A stretch of 64,000 nucleotides of DNA from an uncultured Planctomycetota bacterium (GTDB lineage: Bacteria > Planctomycetota > Phycisphaerae > SM23-33), in NCBI GenBank assembly GCA_903892515.1, contig CAITIS010000087.1, positions 16,233-80,232 on the forward strand, written 5' to 3'. Positions within the stretch are counted from its first letter, which is position 1. Each line of letters opens with the position of its first letter. Of the stretch, positions 50,179 through 60,347 are shown one piece after another. The position numbers were made by a program, and so were the translations under genes. The notes below the pieces were generated by a model. That model saw only the letters and a list, made by a program, of their open reading frames with translations, made no database searches and was not told the DNA's origin.

Positions 50179-52782
50179 TTACGGCCAATCCGTCAACCAG
50201 TGGCCGATGCTCAGCTGCTCGGGATCGAGCTTGCGGGCGGAATCGATCACGATCTCACGCCGCGCCCCGGCGCTGAGGTCGAAGTAGTTGTCCGAGAACG
50301 TCACCAGGCCTTCTTCCAGGCCGGTGATGGCGTGCAGGAACCGTGCGAATCGTTTCGTGCTCAACACCAGATGCATGCGCCACGAGCCATCTGTGAGCGG
50401 CTCGTTGGACACGCATTCCCGCTTCACTTCGGGCTCGGGCCAGTGGACATCGCGCCAGCCGTCGGGAAAGTAGATCACACGCGGCAGTTCCACACCGTCG
50501 ACCTGGGCATCGATGAAGAGGAAGTCGCCGCGATTCGCACGCAGCTCTGCCTTGGCCAGTTGGTCGAACCGCACCGTTCCATTGGCTGGGGCGTTCAATG
50601 TGGTTTGGCGTTCCCAGAGTTCCCGGCCATCGAGCGCCTCTTGGCCATAGCGGAGCGTGAGAGACCGCCGCTGCAACGAGTCGTTGCCCACGAAGAACTC
50701 CAGCTGGTCGCCACGGGAAACGATCATGGGCAGGATCGGCTCGCACGCACGCTTGGCCGCGAAGAAGCAGGGCTTCTCGCGCCGGAAGTAGTCGATGATC
50801 GACCAGTTGGCCGTCGGCCAGCAGTCGTTGAACATCCACATCATCGTCCCGCCCGAGTCGGGGCGATTGCGCCGCGCCGACTCGAACTCCAGCCGCATCA
50901 TCTCGGCGTGCGTCGCCTGGCCGTGCTTGACGTACGTGGCCAGTGAGTCAATCGGCCCGAACGTGTCGCCGGCAATGAAGAGCGTCTGCTCGAAATGCGT
51001 CAGATTCTTATGTCCGCGCTGGATGTGATACACCCACGCGTCATTGGGCGGCCAGAGGTTTTCAGGGCGCAGGAACTTCTCGAACGTCGAGCGGCTGCAC
51101 GGGCCCTGAATGCAGAACTCGGAGTTAAACGAACAGACGATGTCGGCATAGCCGCGGAAGGCCGAGGGCGTCTGGCCCGCCTCAAAGAGGGCGTACTTCC
51201 ACGAGGAAATGTGGCAGTTGCCGCTGTTGGGCATGTTGCCCGCGTCGTCTCGCGACTGCGGGCTGGACTCGGTGTACGGCACGCCCAGGCCCAGCTTGCT
51301 CACCAATCCGCGCAGGATCATGCTGTAGAGCTGCGGATCGTCGTGCAGCCGGTCGACGCGCCAGCGGTCCTGCGTTTCGACATCTTCGACGATGTCCGCC
51401 AACGGCCCGGCGGGAATGTCGCTGCGGTAGCTCCAGGCGAAGACGTCCTCATTGCAACCGCACCACAGGCAGATGCTGGCGTGATTCCTCAGCCGGCGGA
51501 TTTGATGATCGGCCTCAGCGATGATCTCGTCACGCAGCCGGTCCAGCGGGTAACCCGCGCCGGCGAACATGAAATCCTGCCAGACCATGATGCCCAGCTC
51601 ATCGCACAGCTCGTAGAAGCGGTCGCGTTCGTAGATGCCGCCGCCCCATATTCGCTGGATGTTGAAGTTCGCCTCGGCCGTCTTGCGGAGGTAATACTCG
51701 TACTGCTCGTCGCGGCAGGCGCCCGGCCAGAGTTCGGTCGGAATGAAATTGCCGCCCTTGCAGAAGATGGTCTGGCCGTTGACCTGGATCTCGTAGGAGA
51801 AGCCCGGCCCGTGCTCGGGCAAGAAGGGGCGTTCGACCGTCCGCACCTCGCGCAACCCGAGCCGGCCTTGACGGCGATCCACCACGTGGCCGCCGACGAT
51901 CAACTCGACGCTGTAGTCGTAAAGATTCGCCTTCCCGTAGCCGTTAGGCCACCAAAGCTGCGGGTCGGGAATGTGAATCGTCAGGTACGACTTGTGCGTC
52001 TGTCTTCCCGCTACGGATTCGTCAGGCTGATGCCCGGTGGCCATCGACGTGCGCGGCAGCGGGCTGGCAATGATCTTCTGGCCGTGCCCTGAAACCGTCA
52101 GGACGATCTGGTATGGCTGAGCCAGCGTTTCGGACGTGACTTCAAAGCCCACGTCCACCCGGCCATCGATAAAGGTCTGTATCCACAGGTCCACAAACCG
52201 TCGGGCGTGATCCGTCTCCAGCCAGACTTCGCCGGCCAGGCCCAGCGATGGCAGCGGCAGCGCCCAGTCCCAGCCGAAGTTGTACTGCGGCTTGCGCAGA
52301 AACGCCCGCCGGCTTCGCCAGCCCGCCAGTTCGTCCAGCCGGGGACCGCCCAGCAGCGAGTCGATCGACTGGAACCGCAGCAGCAACTCGTTGCCGGTGG
52401 GCTTGAGCAGCGGGCCGACCGCGAAGCGAAACTGGCGAAACGCATTCCGCATCACCCCGAGATGCTGGCCGTTGAGCCAGACATCGGCTGTGCCATCGAC
52501 GCTCGTCAGGCAAAGGTCCGCCTGGCCGGCGACGATCTGGTTGGCGTCGAACGTCAGCCGATACCACCAGTCCTTGCCGCTAACCCAGTAGCACTGGCGG
52601 CCCTGAGTGTCCACGAGCGGGTCGGGCATCCGCCCGTGCTGGACCAGCGTGGCGTTGACATCGCTCGGCACAGCCACAGTCATCCAGTCATTGCTGCCGG
52701 TTACAGCGCGCGTATCAGGCGTGTCGCCTTGCGGCTCTTGGTCCAGCAGCATCCAGCCAGTAATCAATGGGAGCTTCAGCAC
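50179..52782 (-). CDS. Glycoside hydrolase family 2 beta-mannosidase-like enzyme
   Basis: 867 residues. GH2 layout: an N-terminal sugar-binding jelly roll (WYRLTFDANQIVAGQADLCL, VDGTADVWLNGQHLG), an immunoglobulin-like domain, then a TIM barrel. The acid/base is Glu445 in WCGCNED and the nucleophile Glu555 in FNSEFCIQG. Features of the mannosidase branch are KPQYNFGWDWALPLPSLGLA, GGNFIPTELWPG and RIWGGGIYERDRFYELCDEL. There is no signal peptide, so cytoplasmic removal of terminal beta-mannose is likely. The start is GTG at 52782 with GAGGGCGAG upstream. The neighbouring alpha-mannosidase and GH3 genes support glycan breakdown. Confidence 0.92.
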   Translation of the reverse strand: MLKLPLITGWMLLDQEPQGDTPDTRAVTGSNDWMTVAVPSDVNATLVQHGRMPDPLVDTQGRQCYWVSGKDWWYRLTFDANQIVAGQADLCLTSVDGTADVWLNGQHLGVMRNAFRQFRFAVGPLLKPTGNELLLRFQSIDSLLGGPRLDELAGWRSRRAFLRKPQYNFGWDWALPLPSLGLAGEVWLETDHARRFVDLWIQTFIDGRVDVGFEVTSETLAQPYQIVLTVSGHGQKIIASPLPRTSMATGHQPDESVAGRQTHKSYLTIHIPDPQLWWPNGYGKANLYDYSVELIVGGHVVDRRQGRLGLREVRTVERPFLPEHGPGFSYEIQVNGQTIFCKGGNFIPTELWPGACRDEQYEYYLRKTAEANFNIQRIWGGGIYERDRFYELCDELGIMVWQDFMFAGAGYPLDRLRDEIIAEADHQIRRLRNHASICLWCGCNEDVFAWSYRSDIPAGPLADIVEDVETQDRWRVDRLHDDPQLYSMILRGLVSKLGLGVPYTESSPQSRDDAGNMPNSGNCHISSWKYALFEAGQTPSAFRGYADIVCSFNSEFCIQGPCSRSTFEKFLRPENLWPPNDAWVYHIQRGHKNLTHFEQTLFIAGDTFGPIDSLATYVKHGQATHAEMMRLEFESARRNRPDSGGTMMWMFNDCWPTANWSIIDYFRREKPCFFAAKRACEPILPMIVSRGDQLEFFVGNDSLQRRSLTLRYGQEALDGRELWERQTTLNAPANGTVRFDQLAKAELRANRGDFLFIDAQVDGVELPRVIYFPDGWRDVHWPEPEVKRECVSNEPLTDGSWRMHLVLSTKRFARFLHAITGLEEGLVTFSDNYFDLSAGARREIVIDSARKLDPEQLSIGHWLTDWP

Positions 52783-52819
52783 GTAAACTCGCCCTCGGTT
52801 TCCGTCGGTGGGCCCGCTA

Positions 52820-53788
52820 TCAGCTCGGGTAGTTGCCTTCCTTGCGCCACACGTCCAGGATCAGGTCGTACCGGCGAAGATCCATGCCCGTGTAGACGCA
52901 GTTGCTGGTGGAGAAGATGTACCCGCCGCCGGGCATGCCATGCTTGAGGGCGTAACGTGCCGATTCGATGGCCTGTTTGTCGGTGCCGGTATCCAGCAGG
53001 CCGCAGTTGACGTTGCCGATCAGGCAGACCTGCTTGCCGACGCGGCGCTTCATCTCGGCCATGTCGATGCCGCCTTGCGGGTCGAGACTGTGCAGAGCGT
53101 GCGGTCCGGTGGAGATGAGCGAGTCCAGGATCGGCATGATGTTGCCGTCGGTGTGCTTGATGGTGTAGAAGCCCAGTTGGCGATACGTCTGAATCTCACG
53201 TTTCAGGAAGGGCGTGATGAATTCATCGAACATGGCCGGCGACAGAAACGGGCCGGTGTTGAAGCAGTAGTCGCAGCACAGGGCGTAGCCGTCGATGGCG
53301 CCGTGCTGGCGATAGGCTTCGGCGATCTTGATGCCGCCGTCGATGTCCCGGTCCATCTTGTCCTTCATTTCCTGCGGTCGATCCGCCAGCGCCTCCACAA
53401 ATTCCATCATGTGCTCGCCGTTGGGCAGGCTGTACGTGTAGTCACCATGGACCAGGATCATGAACTCATCGCCGGAGAGCTGGCGGATGAGTTCCGTGGT
53501 GCGCATGGTTTCCTGCACAGAATCGTCGCGCCAGCCGCCGGGGGCATGAAAGAGAATGGCGGAGTGCTCATACTTGCGGGCGGTGGCGACGTAGAGGTCG
53601 GCGATGTCGTGCCGCTGCAATTGACGTTCCGTCTCGCTCATCTGCGACCACTGGCCAAAGGCGCGGTGCGAGGGATGCACCCGGCCAAAGGCCTCCATGG
53701 TCAGATAGAAGACCAGTTCGAAGTGGGGAACGCGTCCGGGGGGCTGCTTGCCCTCCAGTGCCATGATGAACTTCTCGCGCGGTGTCAT
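52820..53788 (-). CDS. Uroporphyrinogen decarboxylase-like (URO-D superfamily) protein
   Basis: 322 residues, shorter than the two other members in this window. Landmarks: MTPREKFIMALEGKQPPGRV at the start, IADLYVATARKYE, ILVHGDYTYSLPNGEHMM, ALCCDYCFNTGPFLSPAMFD, IKHTDGNIMP, LDPQGGIDMAEMKRR and LIGNVNCGLL. The His-x-Asp-Gly-Asn segment and overall form match the methyltransferase-like branch, not HemE. AAAGGAC precedes the ATG at 53788. It lies between beta-mannosidase and alpha-mannosidase genes, on the strand of the former (37 bases apart, likely co-transcribed), so a link with sugar breakdown is suggested by context only. Confidence 0.85.
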   Translation of the reverse strand: MTPREKFIMALEGKQPPGRVPHFELVFYLTMEAFGRVHPSHRAFGQWSQMSETERQLQRHDIADLYVATARKYEHSAILFHAPGGWRDDSVQETMRTTELIRQLSGDEFMILVHGDYTYSLPNGEHMMEFVEALADRPQEMKDKMDRDIDGGIKIAEAYRQHGAIDGYALCCDYCFNTGPFLSPAMFDEFITPFLKREIQTYRQLGFYTIKHTDGNIMPILDSLISTGPHALHSLDPQGGIDMAEMKRRVGKQVCLIGNVNCGLLDTGTDKQAIESARYALKHGMPGGGYIFSTSNCVYTGMDLRRYDLILDVWRKEGNYPS

Positions 53789-53970
53789 GCGGTAACGTCC
53801 TTTCCTAAGGTGGCTAGCGGGGGATTGTACCGGCCGCTCGGACGCGGGTACAGGGGCGCGGTTGACATCGCGTGCATAACGGCGCTGCGGAATCCTCCGG
53901 CGGGACTGGCTTTCGCCCTGGGGCTGGGTCGTGTATAGTCGCCGCCTCAACCTATTCAAGGGAAGACACC

Positions 53971-56900
53971 ATGCCGCATCTGTTCGCGTTTCGGAAGAAG
54001 GAACTCGAGCGTCTGCCGGGCAATATCCAGGCCGCGGTGTATCAGCCGGTGGGCAATTTGAGCGTGACCGCCTGGGTGACGCCCGAGCCGGTCAGCTACG
54101 CTAAGCGAACCACTGGTCGGAAGCTCTCGCTCAGTGCCGGCGAGAAGCCGGGCCAGCTTGTCGAGAATTCCTGGTCGCGCACCGAAGCCAAGCCGGTGAG
54201 CGGGGCCAAGTGGGGCGAACTCTTCGAGTGCGCGTGGTTCCACTTCGAAGGCAAGGTGCCTGCTCCGGCCGCAGGCGCGCAGGTTGTGCTGCTGATCGAC
54301 GTCAGCGGCGAGGTCCTCGTCGTCGATGACAAGGGCCAACCGCTGCAAGGCCTGACCAACAAGGGCAGCGAATTCGACTATTCCCTCGGCCGCCCGGGCA
54401 AGTACGTCGTGCCGGTGGCCAAGCGCGCCAAGGGCGGCGAGAAAGTATCCGTCTGGGCCGACGCCGGCGCGAACGACCTCTTCGGGTTTCTCAAGGAAGG
54501 TTCTGCCACGCTCAAGCAGGCGCAGATCGCCATTCTGCACCTTAACCTGCACCAACTCAGCTATGACGTGGAGGTCCTGGAAGACCTGCTGCGGCAATTG
54601 CCGACCGACTCGGCCAGGTATCAGCAAATCCTCCGCGGGCTGTGCCGCGTTGCCGACATGCTGGCGGACATGACCGACGAGAACGCCAAGCAGGCCCGGG
54701 AGGTTCTCAAGCCGCTGCTGGCTCAGCAGGGCGGCGATCCCTCCTTGACCATCTCAGCCATCGGGCATTCGCACATGGACCTGGCGTGGCTGTGGCCCAT
54801 CCGCGAGACCTTCCGCAAATGCGCCCGCACGTTCTCGACCGTGATGCGGATGATGGAGCGCTACCCCGACTACATCTTCGGTGCCAGCCAGCCGCAGCAG
54901 TACGAATGGACTAAGAATCGCTATCCCTCGCTGTACTGCCAGATCGTGCGGCGGATCAAGGAAGGACGCTGGGACATCCAGGGCGGCATGTGGGTCGAGG
55001 CCGACACGAACATCACCTCCGGCGAATCGCTGGTGCGTCAATTCCTCTTCGGCCAGCGCTTCTGGCAGCAGGAGTTTGGCCGCAAGGTCAATAACCTGTG
55101 GCTGCCGGACGTGTTCGGCTACTCCGGCGCGCTGCCGCAGATCATCGCCAAGTGCGGCTGCCGGTTCTTCATGACGCAGAAACTTTCCTGGAACGAGATC
55201 AACAGCTTCCCGCACCAAAGCTTCTGGTGGCAGGGCATCGACGGCACGAAGATCCTGGCGCACATGCTGCCGGAGGAGACGTACAACGCCCCGGCCGCTC
55301 CGCGCGGAATCGCCAAGGCCGAACGCAACTACAAGGATGTCGCGGTTTCCTCGCACGCGATGATGCTCTTTGGCATCGGCGATGGCGGCGGCGGCCCGGG
55401 CGAAGAGCACCTCGAACGCCTGGCGCGGGAGAAGAACCTCTCTGGCCTGTGCCCGGTGGTGCAGGAGAAGGCCGAGGACTTCTTCGCCAAGTGGGAGCGG
55501 CAGTCCGGTGACTTTGTTACGTGGCGTGGCGAGTTGTACCTGGAGAAGCACCAGGGCACGCTGACGAGCCAGGCCCGCAATAAGCGGTTCAATCGCAAAA
55601 TGGAATTGGCCCTGCGCGACGCCGAGATGCTGGGCGTGCTGGCCCAGGTGGCCGGGGCGAAGTACCCGCAGGAGCAGCTCAACACCATATGGAAGGAAGT
55701 GCTGCTGTATCAGTTCCACGACATCCTGCCGGGCTCGTCCATCACGCGGGTGTACGCCGAGTCGCTGGCACGGTACGAGGTGCTGCTGGCCGAGACGCTG
55801 AAGCTGGCAGCCCAGGCCGAGCAGGCTGTGCTGGCCAAGGTTGACACGACTTCGGCCAAGCGGCCAGTCGTGCTGTGCAATTCGCTTTCCTGGCAGCGCA
55901 ACGAGTGGCTGAACCTCTCGGGCAAGTGGTTTGACGTGCAGGTTCCAGCCTGCGGCTTTGCCGTGATCGACGAGAGCGTGCCCTCGCCAGTTGAGACGCC
56001 GGTACAGGCCAGCACGGACGCTCTGGAGAATGCACTGCTCAAGGTTACGTTCGCCCGCGACGGATCAATCGAGTCGATATTGGACAAGGAGACCGGCCGG
56101 GAGATGCTGGAAGGGCCGGGCAACCGGCTGGCCATGTGGCACGACTCGGGCGACGCGTGGGACATGTCGTTGGACTACCGTGCCACGCCGCCGGCAGGGT
56201 ACATGAAGCTGGTGTCGGCCAAGGCGTTCACCGACGGCCCGGTGGGCGGCATTCGGCAGGAATACGAATTCGGCGCCGCTCGCTTGAGCCAGGAGATTCG
56301 CATGACGGCCGGAACGCGCCGCGTCGATTTCGTGACGCACGCGGATTTCAGCCAGGAGACGCGGAAGCTGATGCTTCGTACGAGCTTCGCCACCACCATC
56401 AAGACCGACGAGGCCCGGTGCGAAATCCAGTACGGTTCGCTCACCCGGCCAACGCACGTGAACACCTCATGGGATGTCGCGAGGCAGGAGATCAACGCCC
56501 ACAAGTGGGTGGATATGAGCGAGCCGAACGCGGGCTTTGCCCTGCTCAACGACTGCAAGTACGGCTACCGGGTCCGCGGCGGCGAGATCGACCTGAACCT
56601 GCTCCGCCGAACCTTCTGGCCCGACCCCCAAGGCGACAAGGCCGAGCATGACTTCACGTACAGCATCTTCCCGCATGCGGGCAGCCACATCGAAGGCGGC
56701 GTGGTGCGGGCGGGCTATGAACTGAACGTGCCGCTGCGGGCGACACGGGCCAAGCCGCACGCCGGGCAGTGGGGCGCGACGCGGAGCTTCGTCCAAGTCG
56801 ATTCCCCCAACGTCGTCGTCGAAGCCATCAAGAAGGCGGAGGACGGCGATGAGATGATCGTTCGCCTGTATGAATGCCACGGCCAGACCAGCCGGTGCAA

Positions 56901-57042
56901 GGTGAAGTTTGATCTGCCAGTGCGTTCGGCGGCGATCGTGAACATGCTTGAAGAAGAGCCTCAGGCCGTTCGGTGCGCTGGCGGAAGCGTAATGCTGGAC
57001 TTCGGCCCGTATGAGATTCACACGCTGCGGATCACGAGGTAG
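53971..57042 (+). CDS. Glycoside hydrolase family 38 alpha-mannosidase
   Basis: 1023 residues. The GH38 zinc site is GHSHMDLAWLWP (His266, His268, Asp270), and the nucleophile Asp380 is in LPDVFGYSG. QPQQYEWTKNRYPSLY and WVEADTNITSGESLVRQ are family hallmarks. The N-terminal extension to about residue 260 is a beta-sandwich domain (LFECAWFHFEGKVPAPAAG), and the C-terminal half holds the usual mannosidase beta-domains (VDFVTHADFSQETRKL, GFALLNDCKYGYRV). There is no signal peptide; it should hydrolyse alpha-mannosides in the cytoplasm. AAGGGAAG precedes ATG 53971, giving a sensible start. Full-length and intact. Confidence 0.95.
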   Translation: MPHLFAFRKKELERLPGNIQAAVYQPVGNLSVTAWVTPEPVSYAKRTTGRKLSLSAGEKPGQLVENSWSRTEAKPVSGAKWGELFECAWFHFEGKVPAPAAGAQVVLLIDVSGEVLVVDDKGQPLQGLTNKGSEFDYSLGRPGKYVVPVAKRAKGGEKVSVWADAGANDLFGFLKEGSATLKQAQIAILHLNLHQLSYDVEVLEDLLRQLPTDSARYQQILRGLCRVADMLADMTDENAKQAREVLKPLLAQQGGDPSLTISAIGHSHMDLAWLWPIRETFRKCARTFSTVMRMMERYPDYIFGASQPQQYEWTKNRYPSLYCQIVRRIKEGRWDIQGGMWVEADTNITSGESLVRQFLFGQRFWQQEFGRKVNNLWLPDVFGYSGALPQIIAKCGCRFFMTQKLSWNEINSFPHQSFWWQGIDGTKILAHMLPEETYNAPAAPRGIAKAERNYKDVAVSSHAMMLFGIGDGGGGPGEEHLERLAREKNLSGLCPVVQEKAEDFFAKWERQSGDFVTWRGELYLEKHQGTLTSQARNKRFNRKMELALRDAEMLGVLAQVAGAKYPQEQLNTIWKEVLLYQFHDILPGSSITRVYAESLARYEVLLAETLKLAAQAEQAVLAKVDTTSAKRPVVLCNSLSWQRNEWLNLSGKWFDVQVPACGFAVIDESVPSPVETPVQASTDALENALLKVTFARDGSIESILDKETGREMLEGPGNRLAMWHDSGDAWDMSLDYRATPPAGYMKLVSAKAFTDGPVGGIRQEYEFGAARLSQEIRMTAGTRRVDFVTHADFSQETRKLMLRTSFATTIKTDEARCEIQYGSLTRPTHVNTSWDVARQEINAHKWVDMSEPNAGFALLNDCKYGYRVRGGEIDLNLLRRTFWPDPQGDKAEHDFTYSIFPHAGSHIEGGVVRAGYELNVPLRATRAKPHAGQWGATRSFVQVDSPNVVVEAIKKAEDGDEMIVRLYECHGQTSRCKVKFDLPVRSAAIVNMLEEEPQAVRCAGGSVMLDFGPYEIHTLRITR

Positions 57043-57097
57043 CAGGTCGGTAAGGACATCGGCGGGGCCCAGAGGCCACGCCTCGGATGTAAACGAG

Positions 57098-57130
57098 ACG
57101 CGGCAGGTCATTATGACCTGCCGCGTTCTA
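57098..57130 (+). terminator. Bidirectional terminator between convergent genes
   Basis: A 12-bp stem (ACGCGGCAGGTC/GACCTGCCGCGT) around ATTAT, followed by TCTATTTG on the plus strand and CTCGTTTAC on the minus strand. Confidence 0.75.
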
Positions 57131-57159
57131 TTTGCGGGCCTCAATCTTGTCGGCTGCTG

Positions 57160-59967
57160 CTACTTCGCCGGCGTATTCAGAGACTCGATCGCCTCGATCA
57201 GTTGTGCCGTGACCTTGTTGAAATCGAGGCTCGCGGGGGCCTTGCGATCGCCAAGCTTCCCGAGTCCGGCTATTTCGTCCAGCACCGCCTTGGCTTTGGC
57301 CCTGTCCGCCTCGCTGCCGGCGCCCTTTTCAACCAGGTTCGACAGCGTCTGGCAGAGGTAGAAGTCCTGGGCTCCTTCGCGGGCCCGCTCGAATGTTACC
57401 ATCGGGTAGACCTTCTCCTTGCCATAGCACACCACCGCGAAGTCGGGCTCGCGGCCATCCAGGTCAAAGAACTGATATCCGCTCAGGATGTTCATGTGCC
57501 AATTCAGCCGGCCCTTGACGCCCTTGCTGTACTCTTTCCACTGGTACAAGCCCCAGGAATAGCGGTCGCTACCCTGGTTGTAGATCTGCATTTCCTTGCC
57601 CTGCTTGGCCGCTTCGTCCAGGACGGATTGGTCGTGGGCGTTGAGGCTGCTGATATCCAGGGCATCGAAGAACCGCTGGTGCCAGTACAGCATGTCCTTC
57701 TTGTCCTCAGGCCGGGTGTTGAAGTTCACGCTATAGCAGCCGTACGTGTGGAGGGTCTTGGGGAACTGCTTGCTGATCTTGGCCATGATGGTCATGTACT
57801 CAAGCTCGCGCTGGGCCGTCTCGGCCACCCGTGTCTCATCGCACAGGCAGTACAGAATCACCGGCCAGTCCGCCTTGCGGGCGTGCTCATCGACGGCCTT
57901 CCACGCCTTCGTCAGGGCCTCTTCGTAGGGCAGGCCGGCCTCGTCGGCCATCTTCTTGGCCGTGGCGCCCATCACGTAGCCATCGGAGGTGCCGGCAAAG
58001 TTCGGCCCGCCGTAACCACAGACCGGCCCTGTGAAGCCGTGCTTGCGGGCCAGTTCCATAAAGGCGTCGAGCGCGGCGAAATCAATGACCGGCTCGCCGT
58101 CCTTCCAGCCCGTGAGCGTGAAATTCGGGGCCCCGCACAGGTAATTCATCCCGTGCTCTGAGAGCAGATCCAGCGTCTGCTCCAGCACGGCCGGGCGCTG
58201 GCTGGCCGGAATTGCCAGGGGGGGCATGATGCCGAAGAACCCCATCTGGTAGTCGCTCTGGCGGTCCAGCTTGACATTATGCACGTTTAGCGTGAGCGGC
58301 ACGCGCAGCAGGATCTTCTTGCTGGCATCTTCTACGACCAGCGTCAGTTTGGCATCGCCGGCCTTGGCCTTGTCGGTGATATGGCAAGTCACGACGATTT
58401 CGCGCGTGATGTCTTTGGGCAGGTTGACCGAGGACTGATCGCGCACGGAGTGTGCTTCGATCCTGTAGGCGATCCCGCCGACGGGACGCTTCGTGCCGTA
58501 CCAGACGACTTGCGTGCGGGCGTCGATGCCCTCGGCCGAGCCCTCTACGCGCAGCTGGCAGTTGCCAAGATCCTTCAACGGGCGAATGGCAACACAGAGA
58601 GGCTCGTACGCGTTCATCACGGTCAGACAGGACAGCTGCAACGACGCGGGTGATTCGATCGTGCCCTCTGGGACGGACATAGGCTTGGTGGGATTGTTGA
58701 GATCCGTCGGCCAAGCGATCAGGCCGAGCTTCTGCCATTCCTCGGGGGCATTGAAGGCTTTGGCGGGCTTGTCCAATGACACGGCCGCCGAGCGGAACTC
58801 GGTCGCCATCGCATCCATCTGGCCCTTGAACCAAGCGGAGGCTTCCTTGTCATCTGCGCCATAAACCACAACGCCTGCGACTCGCGAGCCCTTGGGCTTG
58901 TCGGCCTCGAACTTCAGAGCCAGGCCTTCCTTGCCGGCGGTGGCTTCAAACTCGGCCGGCTTGGCCAGTTCGGGGGCCATGTACGTGTCCCAGATGTCCA
59001 TGCCGATAGGCTCGACGTTCTCAAAACGGTAGAGGTAGCTGGCCGAGCCATCGGGCCGCTTGTCCTGCCAGACCGTCTTACCATCGACGTCGATCTTCCG
59101 TTCGGTCTGCTGGGCCTGTTCGCCATCCCAGTAGCCGGCATTCTCATAGAAGACTTTGATGGCGTACTTGCCTTCGGGCACGTTCACGCGGAATACCTGG
59201 CCGCCGCATTCCACGCTGTCGCGCAGCAGCGACGGGCCGAAGGTCGTGTCAGTGGCGTTAGTGGCCGGCAGGGCGGCGTTGAAGCCAAACCCTGCCGTGT
59301 CATCGTACACGGACTTGTTCGAGACGGGCGTCCAGCCCAGCGCGACGGCCTGGTTCTCCGGCCCCATGTCGAACGCCCACACGCCTTGAGGCCTTTCGGC
59401 CTTGACGAGGCGGAGGTTGTCAATGACGACCTTGCCGGCAGAACCTTTGCGACCAAAGGTGAAGAGCAGCGTCGTGATGCTATCGGGATCGATATTGCGT
59501 TTGATGTCGTTGTTCCGGCTGCCCGCTTCGCCGCGGTACATGCCCTGGACGGGAATGATCCACGTCGTCTTGCCCGGCGCGAAGGTGGCCGTGCCGGTGT
59601 GGCGGTTCCAGTACGTGTTCTTTTCCTGCGTGGCCTTGTCGGCAATGGTCACGCCGGCCGGCAGGGGCTCGTCAGTCAGGTTGGTCACGACCAGCATGAG
59701 GGCGTCATAGGCCGACCAATCCGCCGGCGGCTGTTTGACATTGATAGACGCTGGTCCGGTTTGGGGTTCGAGCGTGATCTCCAGGGCCTTGCTGCCGTGA
59801 GTGACGCCCTCGGACACGAGCGCGACGCCGCCGTGAACATCCAGGGCCTTCACGTCGGCATCGGTCTCAAAGTCATTGATCACGAACGTCTTGGACTTGT
59901 CCTGAGCGGTGGCCGACGAAACCATCAGTCCTGCCATGAGAAGTGCGACGAACCACTTGGCTTGCAT
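57160..59967 (-). CDS. Large secreted multi-domain protein with GH123/DUF4091-like catalytic region
   Basis: 935 residues. A signal peptide (FVALLMAGLMVSSATAQ) precedes several beta-sandwich domains: residues 25-190 (FVINDFETDADVKALDV, VVIDNLRLVK), 195-345 malectin-like (VWAFDMGPENQAVALGW, ERKIDVDGKTVWQD) and a third to about 560. The C-terminal part is a TIM barrel with YQMGFFGIMPPLA, HGMNYLCGAPNF, ILYCLCDETRVAETAQRELE, and the DUF4091/GH123-like end (GRLNWHMNILSGYQFFDLDG, MVTFERAREGAQDFYLC). DET could hold the catalytic pair, as in GH123 N-acetylgalactosaminidases, but this is inference. AAGGAG precedes ATG 59967. Confidence 0.8.
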   Translation of the reverse strand: MQAKWFVALLMAGLMVSSATAQDKSKTFVINDFETDADVKALDVHGGVALVSEGVTHGSKALEITLEPQTGPASINVKQPPADWSAYDALMLVVTNLTDEPLPAGVTIADKATQEKNTYWNRHTGTATFAPGKTTWIIPVQGMYRGEAGSRNNDIKRNIDPDSITTLLFTFGRKGSAGKVVIDNLRLVKAERPQGVWAFDMGPENQAVALGWTPVSNKSVYDDTAGFGFNAALPATNATDTTFGPSLLRDSVECGGQVFRVNVPEGKYAIKVFYENAGYWDGEQAQQTERKIDVDGKTVWQDKRPDGSASYLYRFENVEPIGMDIWDTYMAPELAKPAEFEATAGKEGLALKFEADKPKGSRVAGVVVYGADDKEASAWFKGQMDAMATEFRSAAVSLDKPAKAFNAPEEWQKLGLIAWPTDLNNPTKPMSVPEGTIESPASLQLSCLTVMNAYEPLCVAIRPLKDLGNCQLRVEGSAEGIDARTQVVWYGTKRPVGGIAYRIEAHSVRDQSSVNLPKDITREIVVTCHITDKAKAGDAKLTLVVEDASKKILLRVPLTLNVHNVKLDRQSDYQMGFFGIMPPLAIPASQRPAVLEQTLDLLSEHGMNYLCGAPNFTLTGWKDGEPVIDFAALDAFMELARKHGFTGPVCGYGGPNFAGTSDGYVMGATAKKMADEAGLPYEEALTKAWKAVDEHARKADWPVILYCLCDETRVAETAQRELEYMTIMAKISKQFPKTLHTYGCYSVNFNTRPEDKKDMLYWHQRFFDALDISSLNAHDQSVLDEAAKQGKEMQIYNQGSDRYSWGLYQWKEYSKGVKGRLNWHMNILSGYQFFDLDGREPDFAVVCYGKEKVYPMVTFERAREGAQDFYLCQTLSNLVEKGAGSEADRAKAKAVLDEIAGLGKLGDRKAPASLDFNKVTAQLIEAIESLNTPAK

Positions 59968-60281
59968 CCGACTCTCCTTAATGAGTGAGAAGAACTGAAG
60001 ACTCGTCCTGACCACGAACAGGACGACGTGGGCGAACTGATACCGTCTGGGGGAGGAATCTCTCTCGGTGCGGCATTTGGTGAGTCCATGGGCGCACACA
60101 CGACCTGCGTTGAGGCGGCCTGGCGGTTGGCCACACTTACGCGACGGGTGGCCGGGAGTTGCGACTGCTGGGCTCAATCGCCTCAACTGATGACGCATTG
60201 TAACGATGCACCGCCTGGAGAAGTCAAGAAGGACATTCCTTTCTCAGGTGTTAAACCGATCTTTGGGCCGGCGAGGGAATA
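59968..60281. other. Upstream region of the GH123-like gene
   Basis: No gene. On the minus strand AGTCAA/ATTGTA complements give TTGACT-19-TACAAT (60197-60227), a weakly spaced promoter for the 59967 gene. A TCGTCCTG/CAGGACGA hairpin (60003-60026) lies in the leader. Confidence 0.4.
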
Positions 60282-60313
60282 GAAAAGAGAGCCGCCCCGC
60301 AAGGAGCGGCTTT
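60282..60313 (-). terminator. Rho-independent terminator for the 60348 gene
   Basis: On the minus strand AGCCGCTCC pairs with GGGGCGGCT (one wobble) around TTGC and is followed by CTCTTTTC. Confidence 0.8.
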
Positions 60314-60347
60314 CGTGGCAATCTGCGGATTGAACGTGTTGTGAAGA

